A DNA stretch of 64,000 nt from Paenibacillus xylanexedens (GTDB lineage Bacteria; Bacillota; Bacilli; Paenibacillales; Paenibacillaceae), in contig NZ_VEIO01000001.1 in the NCBI RefSeq assembly GCF_007680605.1, forward strand, positions 744,001 to 808,000, read 5' to 3'. The notes below the pieces were generated by a model that saw only the letters and a list, made by a program, of their open reading frames with translations, ran no database searches and was not told the origin of the DNA. Of the stretch, positions 48,350 through 58,432 are shown piece after piece. The translations under genes and the position numbers were made by a program. Every line of letters starts with the position of its first letter. Positions within the stretch are counted from its first letter, which is position 1.

Positions 48350-49960
48350 TTAAAATAAACTCAAGTCTAATTGTCGATATTGTATCGCTTCCGCGACATG
48401 GGCTGTCACAATCTCACCTTCATGATCCAAGTCAGCAATAGTTTGTGCCATTTTCATAATTCGGTCATGGGCACGCATACTCAGATTCAGCGTCTGTATC
48501 GTTTGATCCAACAACTGCTCTGCTTCACGAGGTAGATGTATGGTCTTCCGTAAAAATGTGCCAGAGAGCTGACTGTTCCAGCGCACTGAACGGTTTAGGT
48601 AGCGTTTGGCCTGAATGGAATGGGCGACCATCACTTTTGCTTGCATCTCGACAGATGAAGGGGAAGTGCCAGCCATACGCCAATCTCCTGGTGGGGGAAC
48701 TTCGACTTGCAGATCGATACGATCCAGCAGTGGGCCCGAAATTTTTGCCCTGTACGCTGCAACGCGAGCCGGACTGCAGATACAACGCTGTTCCTCCGCC
48801 TGAGCCGACAGATAACCGCAGGGACAAGGGTTCATTGAACAGGCCAGCATGAATTGTGCAGGAAAAGTGAACGCAGCTCTTGCCCTACTGATCGTAACGG
48901 TCTGATCTTCAAGCGGCTGTCTTAGTACTTCAAGAACCTGACGCTGGAACTCCGGTAGTTCATCCAGAAACAAAATTCCGCGATGAGCGAGACTGACCTC
49001 GCCTGGCTTTGGAATGCCGCCGCCCCCAATCAAGCCGGAGGTGGATATCGTATGATGAGGTGACCGAAAGGGTCTGTCTGCAATCAGTCCTTGAGGTGCT
49101 TCTTTTAGATGTCCTGCCGCACTTAACACCTTAGTTACTTCAAGTGCTTCTTCTTCCGATAAAGGGGGTAAAATCGTCGGTAATCGTTTAATCAGCATCG
49201 TTTTGCCTGTACCAGGTGGGCCAACCAGCATGATATTATGCATGCCCGCAGCGGCAATCATTAGTGCACGCTTGACATGATGCTGTCCAAGTACATCACT
49301 ATAGTCTTCATGTGGGGAAGAGAAAATTTCTCTACCTTGACTGGAACGTGCACTGGAAGGTTCGGAGAAATGAAGGTGACTGTAGTCTTTTAAGATGATT
49401 GGCCCCGCACTCGCTGTTCCCCCGGATGTGTTGCCATTTAAACCTTGGGATGTAAAGGTATGATCACGAGCGAGGTCCTTCAGATGTTGAAGCCCATAAA
49501 TCCCGATTCTACGAATCAAACGTGCCTCCTCCACGTTCTCATAAGGGAGCAGAACCGAAGTAAAGCCTTGTCTTTTGGCTAGATCAACCATCGACAATAT
49601 CCCGGGTACGGGCCGGATTGAACCATCCAGTGCCAGTTCCCCGAGAACTAAAGTGCGTTCCTGCGGGGGAAGAACAAGCTGACCGCTGGTTGTAAGTAAC
49701 GCAATGGCAATAGCAAGATCAAAGGAGGAGCCTTCCTTACGAAGATCTGCCGGGGCCAAATTAATCGTAATACGTTGCAAAGGATACTGATATCCACAGT
49801 TTTTAATCGCCGCCCGAACGCGTTCCACAGCTTCTCTGACCGCCGAATCCGGTAGTCCGATAATGGAGGTCAGAGGTAAACCATTAGATAAATCCGTTTC
49901 AACTTCAATTAATACACCGTCAATTCCATACAGACACGAGCTATATAGCTTTCCATACAT
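48350..49960 (-). CDS. comM: YifB/ComM family Mg-chelatase-like AAA+ ATPase
   Basis: AAA+ protein of 536 residues. An N-terminal Lon-protease-like domain (GLPLTSIIGLPDSAVREAVERVRAAI) precedes the ATPase: Walker A GPPGTGKTMLIKR, Walker B GILFLDELPEF, and a Cys-rich segment (CSMNPCPCGYL, CICSP). ComM is a helicase that promotes branch migration in natural transformation in Gram-negative bacteria. The role here is inferred, but dprA is encoded nearby. ATG 49960 is 10 nt after GAGGTG; three upstream in-frame codons back to 49978 are unlikely. Confidence 0.93.
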   Translation of the reverse strand: MYGKLYSSCLYGIDGVLIEVETDLSNGLPLTSIIGLPDSAVREAVERVRAAIKNCGYQYPLQRITINLAPADLRKEGSSFDLAIAIALLTTSGQLVLPPQERTLVLGELALDGSIRPVPGILSMVDLAKRQGFTSVLLPYENVEEARLIRRIGIYGLQHLKDLARDHTFTSQGLNGNTSGGTASAGPIILKDYSHLHFSEPSSARSSQGREIFSSPHEDYSDVLGQHHVKRALMIAAAGMHNIMLVGPPGTGKTMLIKRLPTILPPLSEEEALEVTKVLSAAGHLKEAPQGLIADRPFRSPHHTISTSGLIGGGGIPKPGEVSLAHRGILFLDELPEFQRQVLEVLRQPLEDQTVTISRARAAFTFPAQFMLACSMNPCPCGYLSAQAEEQRCICSPARVAAYRAKISGPLLDRIDLQVEVPPPGDWRMAGTSPSSVEMQAKVMVAHSIQAKRYLNRSVRWNSQLSGTFLRKTIHLPREAEQLLDQTIQTLNLSMRAHDRIMKMAQTIADLDHEGEIVTAHVAEAIQYRQLDLSLF

Positions 49961-49989
49961 AACAAAGAAACACCTCACTCGAATAGTAG

Positions 49990-50387
49990 GCTCCGCGCAG
50001 GGCGAGCCAGTCTCGAATTAAGGTGCTTCCTCAGCTTCTACTAGCATTTTATATAAAAGGAATCAGAGCGTCAACCCGGTGTGAATGGTTATGAGATAAG
50101 TTTGTCTGATCCTGAATTGTTCTGGTATTGTGGTTGTTCTGATGATCGCCCTAGCATAAGTGGGTTATTCACCCTTTGATCACCTGTAATTATATTTTAT
50201 ACAACTTAATTTAACATGATTAAATAAGAAAGTAAAATAATTTGTGCTCAATTATTCTTTTTTTAATCTATTTTGTGATAAGATAGTAATGGGGAAACTA
50301 AAATTCGCCGCTAATAAAGGCGAAGCAGGATGATTAACCCAATAAGATATGCAATTTAAAGTACATTAGGCAGGTGAGACAGACAAC
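49990..50387. other. Divergent intergenic region between comM and the OhrR-type gene
   Basis: There is no supported gene. It holds a GGCTC/GAGCC hairpin near 49990-50009, likely in the comM leader, and a TTCGCC/GGCGAA hairpin (50304-50309 with 50319-50324) in the leader of the regulator gene. The middle is AT-rich. I saw no clean TACAATT-N-AATTGTA operator of the kind OhrR binds. Confidence 0.4.
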
Positions 50388-50843
50388 ATGCAGACAGACC
50401 GTTTAAAGCTGGATAATCAATTATGCTTCGCCATATACGCTTGTTCACGTGAAATTACAAAATTGTACCAGCCCTATTTGGAAGTGCTTGGTGTAACGTA
50501 CTCTCAATATCTGGTATTAATGGTATTGTGGGAGCGGCAGGAATGTACCGTTAAGGAAATCGGTGAAGCCCTGTACCTCGACTCAGGTACGCTGACGCCT
50601 CTTCTCAAACGGTTGCAATCAGCCGGGTTCATCCATCGTGAGCGCTCTGCACAAGACGAGCGTAAAGTGATGATTACACTAACCGATGCGGGACGTGAAC
50701 TCAAGAATAAGGCATTATCCATACCTGAAGCCATTCAGGGAGATGCTTGCTTGAACAGCACAGAGTTTGAAACACTGCTTGGACAGTTTAAGGGTTTGCT
50801 TGAGAAAGTTCATGAAACGAATATCAATGTGGCTAAAAAATAA
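50388..50843 (+). CDS. MarR-family regulator, OhrR-like
   Basis: Winged-helix repressor of 151 residues. LDNQLCFAIYACSREI near the N-terminus matches the segment of OhrR that carries the peroxide-sensing Cys (Cys13 here). The DNA-binding wing follows (LYLDSGTLTPLLKRLQSAGFIHRERSAQDERKVMITLT). OhrR represses ohr until oxidised by organic hydroperoxides. No ohr gene is adjacent, so the target is elsewhere or different. A terminator follows directly. Confidence 0.88.
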   Translation: MQTDRLKLDNQLCFAIYACSREITKLYQPYLEVLGVTYSQYLVLMVLWERQECTVKEIGEALYLDSGTLTPLLKRLQSAGFIHRERSAQDERKVMITLTDAGRELKNKALSIPEAIQGDACLNSTEFETLLGQFKGLLEKVHETNINVAKK

Positions 50844-50867
50844 TAATAAAAGTCTCCATGTGATGAA

Positions 50868-50898
50868 AAACCTTAGCCTACTCGGTTAAGGTTTTTTT
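50868..50898 (+). terminator. Terminator after the OhrR-like gene
   Basis: AAACCTTA-g-CC pairs with GG-t-TAAGGTTT around a 5-nt loop, then T run. Confidence 0.8.
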
Positions 50899-50974
50899 CC
50901 ATATATATCCAAGCATTCACAAAAAGGGATCATATCCATATCAAAATGCTGTCTATTAACCATTACTTTTTTAA

Positions 50975-51002
50975 GGAAAGCGTTTTAAAAACATGTTACA
51001 AT
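50975..51002 (+). promoter_or_regulatory. Likely sucCD promoter with cre-like site
   Basis: TGTTACAAT (50994-51002) is an extended -10 element. GGAAAGCGTTTTAA (50975-50988), two mismatches from a cre pattern, covers the place of the -35 box, where no TTGACA-like hexamer exists. Catabolite repression of these TCA-cycle genes would be natural but is inferred. Confidence 0.4.
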
Positions 51003-51093
51003 GAATTGGGTTTAAGTGAAAATAGTCAACATATGTCTTTTGTTCGTCTACCAGCCCGCCTTGTTGCAGTCATGTTGATAGGAGGATTCGAGA

Positions 51094-52254
51094 ATGAATA
51101 TCCATGAATATCAAGGAAAAGAAGTACTGAAACAGTATGGAGTTACCGTTCCAAACGGAAAGGTTGCTTATACAGTCGATGAAGCGGTTGCGGCCGCAGA
51201 GGCACTGGGCAGTCCGGTGACTGTAGTTAAAGCGCAAATTCACGCAGGGGGTCGGGGTAAAGCCGGCGGCGTGAAAGTAGCAAAAAGCACAGAGGAAGTT
51301 CGTGCCTATGCATCCGAAATTTTGGGCAAAGTATTAGTAACCCATCAGACAGGACCAGAAGGTAAAGAAGTAAAACGTCTTTTGATTGAAGAAGGATGCG
51401 ATATCCGCAAAGAATATTATGTGGGTGTTGTTGTCGATCGTGCTACAGGACGTGTAGTCATGATGGCTTCCGAAGAAGGCGGAACAGAGATCGAAGAAGT
51501 AGCTGAAGCTACACCTGAGAAAATTTTCAAAGAGGTTGTTGACCCTGCAATCGGATTGCAAGTGTTCCAGGCTCGCAAGCTGGCTTACAGCATCAAAATT
51601 CCGAATGAACTCGTGAATAAAGCTGTGAAGTTCATGCTCGCCTTGTACAAGGCATTTGTTGAAAAAGATTGCTCCATTGCCGAGATCAACCCGCTGGTTG
51701 TTACCGGAGATGGAAACGTTATCGCGCTGGATGCAAAGCTGAACTTTGACTCCAACGCTCTCTTCCGTCACAAAGATATTCAAGAACTTCGTGACTTGGA
51801 TGAGGAAGACGAAAAAGAAATCGAAGCTTCCAAATACGACCTCAGCTACATAGCGCTTGACGGCAACATTGGCTGTATGGTTAACGGTGCGGGACTTGCG
51901 ATGGCTACGATGGACATCATCAAATATTACGGTGGAGACCCGGCCAACTTCCTTGATGTTGGGGGCGGTGCAACAACAGAGAAAGTTACGGAAGCATTCA
52001 AGATCATTCTGTCCGATGCCAAAGTAGCCGGTATCTTTGTTAACATCTTCGGTGGTATTATGCGTTGTGATGTCATTGCCAACGGTGTTGTTGAAGCAGC
52101 GAAGCAGCTTGGCCTGACCAAACCGCTGGTTGTTCGTCTTGAAGGAACTAACGTGGAACTGGGCAAACGTATTTTGGGTGAATCCGGCCTGAATATCGTT
52201 CCTGCTGATTCCATGGCCGATGGAGCACAGAAAATTGTTGCCCTCGTAAAATAG
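51094..52254 (+). CDS. sucC: Succinyl-CoA synthetase, beta subunit
   Basis: ADP-forming subunit of 386 residues that converts succinyl-CoA to succinate with substrate-level phosphorylation. It has an ATP-grasp domain ([43 protein letters not shown]) and a C-terminal ligase domain ([30 protein letters not shown]). AGGAGG precedes the ATG. It is in an operon with sucD, 63 bp downstream. Confidence 0.97.
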   Translation: MNIHEYQGKEVLKQYGVTVPNGKVAYTVDEAVAAAEALGSPVTVVKAQIHAGGRGKAGGVKVAKSTEEVRAYASEILGKVLVTHQTGPEGKEVKRLLIEEGCDIRKEYYVGVVVDRATGRVVMMASEEGGTEIEEVAEATPEKIFKEVVDPAIGLQVFQARKLAYSIKIPNELVNKAVKFMLALYKAFVEKDCSIAEINPLVVTGDGNVIALDAKLNFDSNALFRHKDIQELRDLDEEDEKEIEASKYDLSYIALDGNIGCMVNGAGLAMATMDIIKYYGGDPANFLDVGGGATTEKVTEAFKIILSDAKVAGIFVNIFGGIMRCDVIANGVVEAAKQLGLTKPLVVRLEGTNVELGKRILGESGLNIVPADSMADGAQKIVALVK

Positions 52255-52317
52255 GTTCATTCCTTCGTACCGGAGCTGTCCGGGAATTGAAAAATAACCG
52301 TAAGGATGTGAAGCAAC

Positions 52318-53247
52318 GTGAGTATTTTGATCGATAAAAATACAAAAGTCATTACGCAAGGCATTACGGGTTCAACGGGAATGTTCCACACGAAGGGCGC
52401 ATTGGACTACGGAACCCAAATGGTAGGCGGTGTTACGCCAGGCAAAGGCGGAACCAATGTTGACATCACGCTGGAAGACGGTTCAGTAGTCAGCTTGCCG
52501 GTATTCAACACGGTGCAGGAAGCGAAGGAGGCTACTGGCGCAACAGCGAGCGTCATCTATGTTCCTCCTGCATTTGCAGCGGATTCCATTATGGAAGCTG
52601 TTGATGCAGAACTGGATTTGGTCATTTGTATTACAGAAGGTATTCCGGTTCTGGATATGGTCAAAGTAGACCGTTTCATGGACGGAAAAAATACAGTATT
52701 GATTGGGCCTAACTGTCCAGGTGTTATTACACCGGGCGAGTGTAAGATCGGCATTATGCCTGGATACATTCATATGCCAGGGCATGTTGGTGTCGTTTCA
52801 CGTAGTGGAACACTGACGTATGAGGCTGTTCATCAGCTCACAACTCGTGGTATTGGCCAATCTTCTGCGGTAGGTATCGGAGGAGACCCGGTTAAAGGCT
52901 CCGAGTTCATCGATATCTTGAAACGTTTCAATGAAGATCCACAGACACATGCTGTGATCATGATTGGTGAGATCGGCGGTACTGCGGAAGAGGATGCAGC
53001 AGAATGGGTGGCAGCTAACATGACTAAACCGGTGGTAGGATTCATCGGTGGTGTTACAGCGCCTCCAGGCAAACGTATGGGTCATGCGGGTGCGATTATC
53101 TCTGGCGGTAAGGGTACAGCCAAAGAGAAAATTGCGAAGCTGGAATCATGCGGTATTAAAGTTGCTCCGACACCAGCGGAAATGGGCTCCACTTTGGTAA
53201 GTGTGCTCGAAGAACGCGGTATTTTGAATTTGTGCACGACACATTAA
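52318..53247 (+). CDS. sucD: Succinyl-CoA synthetase, alpha subunit
   Basis: CoA-binding and catalytic subunit of 309 residues. It has the CoA-binding Rossmann domain ([21 protein letters not shown]), [20 protein letters not shown], and the phosphorylated His in [23 protein letters not shown]. The GTG start is preceded by AAGGATG. A terminator follows. It forms the alpha-beta enzyme with sucC. Confidence 0.97.
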   Translation: MSILIDKNTKVITQGITGSTGMFHTKGALDYGTQMVGGVTPGKGGTNVDITLEDGSVVSLPVFNTVQEAKEATGATASVIYVPPAFAADSIMEAVDAELDLVICITEGIPVLDMVKVDRFMDGKNTVLIGPNCPGVITPGECKIGIMPGYIHMPGHVGVVSRSGTLTYEAVHQLTTRGIGQSSAVGIGGDPVKGSEFIDILKRFNEDPQTHAVIMIGEIGGTAEEDAAEWVAANMTKPVVGFIGGVTAPPGKRMGHAGAIISGGKGTAKEKIAKLESCGIKVAPTPAEMGSTLVSVLEERGILNLCTTH

Positions 53248-53325
53248 TCCTATTCCGTTATAATAGAAGAAACAGCACGGAAATGACTCATTTTCGGAGC
53301 CGTTGATTCAGGAGACGGTAAAGGT

Positions 53326-53369
53326 AAGCAACCTTTTGTCCTTTAAACAGGGCGAAGGGTTGCTTTTTT
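53326..53369 (+). terminator. Terminator after sucD
   Basis: AAGCAACCTT pairs with AGGGTTGCTT across a loop of about 20 nt, then six T. Confidence 0.75.
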
Positions 53370-53452
53370 GCGTTTTTTTAGAAAAATGCGGGCGAGCTTT
53401 AGTGTGCAGAATATGTTAACGTTTGCAATTTATCGTTGTTTATCACACAATT

Positions 53453-53471
53453 AGAGGGCAATTTGCCCTCT
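53453..53471. promoter_or_regulatory. Perfect palindrome at the dprA ribosome binding site
   Basis: AGAGGGCAATTTGCCCTCT is a 9-bp inverted repeat around one T, ending 3 nt before AGGAGG (53475-53480). It could be an operator or a hairpin that limits ribosome access. Confidence 0.55.
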
Positions 53472-53487
53472 CACAGGAGGCAGAAAT

Positions 53488-54618
53488 ATGGAAGAACGCT
53501 GGATTTTGCTTGGACTCTACGAAATGGAAGGCATCGGTAAGAAAAGTGTTGCAAAATTGATGACAGGTCAGCACTCGTTGCAGGAGTTGCTTTATTACGA
53601 GGAAGGAGACTGGATTGAAGCTGGACTGAGGAAGGATCAGGCGACTCGTTTGGCTAGAGAATTTAATGCCGGCTGGATTGAGAGCAGAAGAGAGCAGGTT
53701 TATAATTGCGGGATCGAGGTTATTACTTATCTGGATTCAAATTATCCTATATTAATGAAGGAAACCGCACAGCCTCCCTGGGTGATGTACACTCGAGGAG
53801 ATACTCGGTTATTACATCAACCTTCGATTGCGATGGTAGGAACAAGGATGCCTACAGTTTACGGGCGTAAGGTTGGGGAAAAGCTTGCAGAGCAATTGTC
53901 TCTTGCGGGGTTAACCATTGTCAGTGGACTTGCCAGAGGTATTGATCGTGTGTGCCATGAAGCTGTTTTAAGAGTGGAAGGCAAAACCATTGCCGTTTTT
54001 GGTACGGGGGTAGACATGGTCTACCCACCAGAGAATACGAGCTTAGCGGAACAAATTGCTGAAACGGGCCTACTTTTGTCAGAGTACCCTCTGGGAACCA
54101 GGGCTCGTCAGGGTCTTTTTCCCGAGCGAAACCGGATTATCGCAGGATTAACATTGGGAACGCTCGTTGTAGAAGCGGATATACGAAGTGGTTCTCTCAT
54201 CACCGCAGATGCAGCACTCGAGGCAGGCAGAGATGTATTTGCAGTTCCAGGGCCGATTACTTCGCCGAAGAGTCGAGGGGCACATAATTTAATACGGCAG
54301 GGGGCCAAATTGGTCACTTGTGCTGCTGATTTATTAGAAGAGTATCGTTTGGACTTGCCAAATGCAGAACAACTTCCTTACAATAGAGGACGTTCGGCAG
54401 AAATGTCAGGACATGCGGAACAAGGTTTATTTCCAAAGGCAGAACTTTCTACAGATGAACGACGTATCATCATTTTACTTGAGCAGGAAGAGCAGTCTTT
54501 AGATCAATTGATAGAGCGGTTGGGTTGGGATTTTGGACATTTACATTCAGTTCTGTTATCTTTAATCATAAAAAAGCAGATTAGCCAATTACCAGGAACC
54601 AAGTATGCGAGGGTATGA
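53488..54618 (+). CDS. dprA: DNA processing protein DprA (Smf)
   Basis: Recombination mediator of 376 residues that loads RecA on incoming single strands during transformation. An N-terminal helical region precedes the Rossmann-like core (IAMVGTRMPTVYGRKV, IVSGLARGIDRVCHEAVL, FGTGVDMVYPPENTSLAEQI, LFPERNRIIAGL). The C-terminal winged-helix-like DML1 region (LSTDERRIIILLEQEEQSLDQLIERLG) is present. It keeps its usual place before topA, but a 330-bp gap with a structured element separates them. Confidence 0.95.
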   Translation: MEERWILLGLYEMEGIGKKSVAKLMTGQHSLQELLYYEEGDWIEAGLRKDQATRLAREFNAGWIESRREQVYNCGIEVITYLDSNYPILMKETAQPPWVMYTRGDTRLLHQPSIAMVGTRMPTVYGRKVGEKLAEQLSLAGLTIVSGLARGIDRVCHEAVLRVEGKTIAVFGTGVDMVYPPENTSLAEQIAETGLLLSEYPLGTRARQGLFPERNRIIAGLTLGTLVVEADIRSGSLITADAALEAGRDVFAVPGPITSPKSRGAHNLIRQGAKLVTCAADLLEEYRLDLPNAEQLPYNRGRSAEMSGHAEQGLFPKAELSTDERRIIILLEQEEQSLDQLIERLGWDFGHLHSVLLSLIIKKQISQLPGTKYARV

Positions 54619-54701
54619 CGATGCTGCAACCTGTGCAGTATGTGAAGTATATAATACGAAGTATGAAGTGAAGTATTCAACTATATAATTTGAACGCTTA
54701 A

Positions 54702-54889
54702 TTTACACAACAACGGAGAGGACAGAAAAAACCTGAAGAAACGAAGTGTTCGCCTAAAAGCTTTCTGGAAGAAAGCTGCATCGGAAGCATACGCTTATCA
54801 CCGGATTTTAACCTTGAATAAAGGAATAAAAAAATCTGGGGATAACAGCGATCGGAAGGTTATTCTGTCATCGAAGTGTTTAGTGTAAA
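54702..54889 (+). repeat. Structured intergenic element, copy C (upstream of topA)
   Basis: Third copy (188 nt) of the element at 26342 and 38260. Helices: TTTACAC/GTGTAAA (54702-54708 with 54883-54889), GACAGAA/TTCTGTC (54721-54727 with 54863-54869), CGAA-gtg-TTCG (54742-54752), CCGGATTTT/AAAATCTGG (54801-54809 with 54831-54839, one G-U). An extra hairpin, AGCTTTC/GAAAGCT (54759-54765 with 54771-54777), corresponds to part of the insert in copy A. TATAAT (54684-54689) upstream would start transcription a few bases before the element, though no good -35 is seen. It ends 59 nt before the topA start. Confidence 0.8.
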
Positions 54890-54948
54890 ATCTTAAATTC
54901 AACTTATATAGCAAGAAACAGTTTCATGACTGAGAGGAGGATGGGCCT

Positions 54949-57048
54949 ATGGCGGATGCACTCGTAATCGTGGAGTCGCCCTCAAAGGCGAAGACGATCG
55001 GCAAATATTTAGGTAGCAAGTTCATCGTGAAAGCTTCGATGGGACATGTGCGCGATTTGCCAAAGAGTCAGATCGGCGTTGAGGTAGAGAATGATTTTAA
55101 TCCGAAATATATTACGATCCGCGGCAAAGGTTCAGTATTGAAGGAACTTAAGGATGCGCGCAAGAAGGTAAAAAAAGTGTATCTCGCGGCCGACCCGGAT
55201 CGTGAGGGTGAAGCCATTGCCTGGCATTTGGCACATGCACTTGAACTGGATGACACGGCTGATTGCCGAGTTGTATTTAATGAAATCACCAAACAAGCGG
55301 TTAAGGACGCATTCAAAACACCGCGTAAAATAAATATGGATTTGGTCAATGCACAGCAAGCCAGACGGATTCTGGATCGGCTCGTTGGATACAAGATTAG
55401 TCCACTATTATGGAAGAAAGTGAAAAAAGGGTTGTCAGCAGGACGAGTTCAGTCCGTTGCCGTCAAAATTATTTTGGATCGCGAGAATGAAATTGACGAA
55501 TTCGAACCGGAAGAGTACTGGAGCATTACAGCCAAACTGAGTGCAGATGGCAATCCGTTTGAAGCAAAGTTTCATAAGTTGAACGGAACGAAAACAGAGC
55601 TTGGCAGTGAAGCGGAAGTACAAGCGATTTTGAAACAGATCGAAGGTGCTGATTTTACAATCAAGGAAGTGAAGGAGAAAGAGAGAACTCGAAATCCTTC
55701 GGCGCCATTTACGACAAGTTCACTGCAGCAGGAGGCGGCACGTAAACTTAATTTCAGGGCTTCCAAAACGATGTCGGTTGCACAGCAACTTTATGAAGGC
55801 GTGGACCTTGGAAAAGAAGGCACAGTCGGTCTCATTACGTATATGCGTACAGACTCGACTCGTATCGCTGTTTCCGCGCAGGAAGAAGCAAAAGAATACA
55901 TCATTGGCAAGTATGGTGAGACGTTTGCACCAGAGAGCCCGCGGAATTATTCTAAAAAGGCTTCCAACGCTCAGGATGCGCACGAAGCAATTCGTCCGAC
56001 TTCCATTTTGCGTGATCCGGATTCGATTAAATCGTTTATGAGCCGTGATCAGTTCCGTTTATACAAGTTGATATGGGAACGTTTTGTAGCAAGTCAGATG
56101 TCTTCGGCTATTCTGGATACACTTTCGGTTGACATCGCTGCAGGAGATACAATCTTCCGTGCCGCGGGTTCCAAGGTGCGCTTTCAGGGATTCATGAAAG
56201 TGTATGTAGAAGGCAATGACGATGGTACAACCGAGGAAGATCGTTTGTTGCCTCCTCTCAAGAGTGGAGATGTCTTGGAGAAGCAGGAGATTGAGCCTAA
56301 ACAGCACTTTACGCAGCCGCCGCCACGTTATACCGAAGCACGGTTGGTTAAAACCCTGGAAGAACTCGGCATAGGTAGACCGAGTACATATGCGCCAACA
56401 CTGGAGACCATTCAGAAACGCGGATATGTTGCGATCGAAGAGAAGAAATTTATGCCGACTGAGCTGGGAGAGCTGGTCATTGAGCAGATGGAAGAGTTTT
56501 TCCCGGAAATTCTGAATGTGGAGTTTACCGCGAATATGGAAGGCGATCTCGACCATGTAGAGGAAGGCTCTGAAGATTGGGTTAAAGTGTTGGCTGAATT
56601 CTATGAATCTTTCGAGAAACGGCTGGAGTTTGCTGAGGAAGAAATGAAAGAGATTGAGATCGAAGACGAGGTATCGGATGAGATCTGTGAAAAATGTGGC
56701 AAGCCGCTCGTGTATAAACTGGGACGTTTCGGAAAGTTCCTCGCATGCTCAGGATTCCCTGACTGCCGCAATACGAAACCGATTATTAAAGACATCGGTG
56801 TAACTTGTCCGAAGTGTAAAGAAGGGCATGTCGTGGAACGCCGCAGTAAAAAAGGACGTATATTCTATGGCTGTGACAAATATCCGGAATGTGATTTTGT
56901 ATCTTGGGATAAACCTTCCGCCAAACCTTGTCCGAGCTGTGGATCGTTAATGATTGAGAAGCGAAACAAAAAGGGAACAAGATTGCAGTGTACTTCATGT
57001 GATCATCAGGAGCCGGTGGAAGAATCGGAAGATGAATCAACGGATTAG
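54949..57048 (+). CDS. topA: DNA topoisomerase I
   Basis: Type IA topoisomerase of 699 residues that relaxes negative supercoils. It has a Toprim domain ([37 protein letters not shown]), the active Tyr in [15 protein letters not shown], and three C-terminal zinc ribbons (CEKCGK...CSGFPDC, CPKCKE...CDKYPEC, CPSCGS...CTSC). ATG 54949 is 8 nt after GAGAGGAGG; an out-of-frame ATG lies at 54941. The leader contains structured element C. Confidence 0.97.
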   Translation: MADALVIVESPSKAKTIGKYLGSKFIVKASMGHVRDLPKSQIGVEVENDFNPKYITIRGKGSVLKELKDARKKVKKVYLAADPDREGEAIAWHLAHALELDDTADCRVVFNEITKQAVKDAFKTPRKINMDLVNAQQARRILDRLVGYKISPLLWKKVKKGLSAGRVQSVAVKIILDRENEIDEFEPEEYWSITAKLSADGNPFEAKFHKLNGTKTELGSEAEVQAILKQIEGADFTIKEVKEKERTRNPSAPFTTSSLQQEAARKLNFRASKTMSVAQQLYEGVDLGKEGTVGLITYMRTDSTRIAVSAQEEAKEYIIGKYGETFAPESPRNYSKKASNAQDAHEAIRPTSILRDPDSIKSFMSRDQFRLYKLIWERFVASQMSSAILDTLSVDIAAGDTIFRAAGSKVRFQGFMKVYVEGNDDGTTEEDRLLPPLKSGDVLEKQEIEPKQHFTQPPPRYTEARLVKTLEELGIGRPSTYAPTLETIQKRGYVAIEEKKFMPTELGELVIEQMEEFFPEILNVEFTANMEGDLDHVEEGSEDWVKVLAEFYESFEKRLEFAEEEMKEIEIEDEVSDEICEKCGKPLVYKLGRFGKFLACSGFPDCRNTKPIIKDIGVTCPKCKEGHVVERRSKKGRIFYGCDKYPECDFVSWDKPSAKPCPSCGSLMIEKRNKKGTRLQCTSCDHQEPVEESEDESTD

Positions 57049-57064
57049 CATATGATGGGGGTAA

Positions 57065-58408
57065 ATGATTTTGACAAGTGAACAACAAGTAACGGTAATT
57101 GGAGCGGGACTGGCTGGATCAGAAGCGGCATGGCAGATTGCCAGTCGCGGTGTACGAGTGAAGTTATATGAGATGAGACCGGTAGTCAAAACGCCGGCCC
57201 ATCATACGGATAAATTTGCAGAACTCGTATGTAGTAACTCTCTGCGTGCCAATGGACTGGCGAATGCTGTTGGCGTTTTAAAAGAAGAGATGAGAATGTT
57301 GAATTCGCTCGTGCTCGGGGCGGCTGATCGACATGCTGTTCCGGCGGGAGGAGCATTGGCTGTTGACCGGGATGGCTTCTCGGGTGAGATTACTTCGACA
57401 TTGCATCAGCATCCGCTGATTGAAGTGGTGAACGAAGAACTTACTTCTTTGCCAGAGGACGGAATTGTTGTTGTAGCGACTGGACCACTGACTTCGCCGG
57501 CATTGTCCGAGCAGATTAAAGCGTTGATGGGTGAGGAATACTTCTATTTTTACGATGCTGCAGCTCCGATTATTGAAAAAGATTCCATTGATATGAACAA
57601 GGTTTACCTTGCCTCTCGTTATGATAAAGGAGAAGCGGCTTATCTCAACTGTCCAATGACAGAAGAAGAGTTTGATGTCTTTTATGAGGCTCTTATTACT
57701 GCAGAGGTTGCTCAGTTAAAAGAATTCGAAAAAGAAATCTATTTCGAAGGTTGCATGCCGATTGAAGTCATGATGAAACGGGGTAAACAAACAGCATTGT
57801 TTGGACCGATGAAGCCGGTAGGTCTGGTTAACCCGCATACGGGTGAATTGCCTCATGCTGTAGTACAGCTTAGACAGGACAATGCAGCGGGAACGTTGTA
57901 TAACCTGGTAGGTTTCCAAACGCACTTGAAGTGGGGAGAACAGAAACGTGTTTTCTCACTGATTCCGGGTCTTGAGAATGCTGAGTTTGTGCGCTACGGT
58001 GTCATGCACCGGAATACATTTATTAACTCACCGAAGCTGCTTCGTCCAACGTACCAATTCAAAGAGCGCCCTAATTTGTTCTTTGCTGGCCAAATGACAG
58101 GGGTAGAAGGCTATGTTGAATCTGCCGCATCGGGTCTTATTGCCGGTATGAATGCAGCTAAAGCGGCGTTAGGACAAGAACTTGTTGTACTGCCGGTAGA
58201 AACGACACTAGGTAGCATGGCCCAATATATTACAACAGCGGATTTCAAGCACTTCCAGCCAATGAATGCTAACTTCGGTTTGTTACCGAAATTGGAAACT
58301 AGAATCCGTAACAAAAAAGAAAAAAATGAAGCACTTGCTAATCGTGCCCTGGATGGTATCGCCAAGTTTATTGCTTCAGAAGGTCTAACCGTTCCGGAAC
58401 GCGTATAA
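57065..58408 (+). CDS. trmFO: Folate- and FAD-dependent tRNA (uracil54-C5)-methyltransferase
   Basis: Makes ribothymidine at position 54 of tRNAs using methylenetetrahydrofolate. It has 447 residues: FAD site [36 protein letters not shown] with the catalytic Cys, and [20 protein letters not shown] 57065 is close to a G-run; TTG 57071 in frame is an alternative start. It follows topA by 16 bp, as in Bacillales, and is called gid in older annotation. Confidence 0.95.
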   Translation: MILTSEQQVTVIGAGLAGSEAAWQIASRGVRVKLYEMRPVVKTPAHHTDKFAELVCSNSLRANGLANAVGVLKEEMRMLNSLVLGAADRHAVPAGGALAVDRDGFSGEITSTLHQHPLIEVVNEELTSLPEDGIVVVATGPLTSPALSEQIKALMGEEYFYFYDAAAPIIEKDSIDMNKVYLASRYDKGEAAYLNCPMTEEEFDVFYEALITAEVAQLKEFEKEIYFEGCMPIEVMMKRGKQTALFGPMKPVGLVNPHTGELPHAVVQLRQDNAAGTLYNLVGFQTHLKWGEQKRVFSLIPGLENAEFVRYGVMHRNTFINSPKLLRPTYQFKERPNLFFAGQMTGVEGYVESAASGLIAGMNAAKAALGQELVVLPVETTLGSMAQYITTADFKHFQPMNANFGLLPKLETRIRNKKEKNEALANRALDGIAKFIASEGLTVPERV

Positions 58409-58432
58409 ATTATTCGTGGGGGAGCTGATATC

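Noticed and set aside
50200..50250. TATACAACTTAATTTAA as an OhrR operator
   Set aside because: It matches the known TACAATT-N-AATTGTA pattern at too few positions and lacks dyad symmetry.
51334..52359. A 341-codon reverse-strand open frame inside sucC
   Set aside because: It is the shadow of a well-supported sucC gene and shows no domain.
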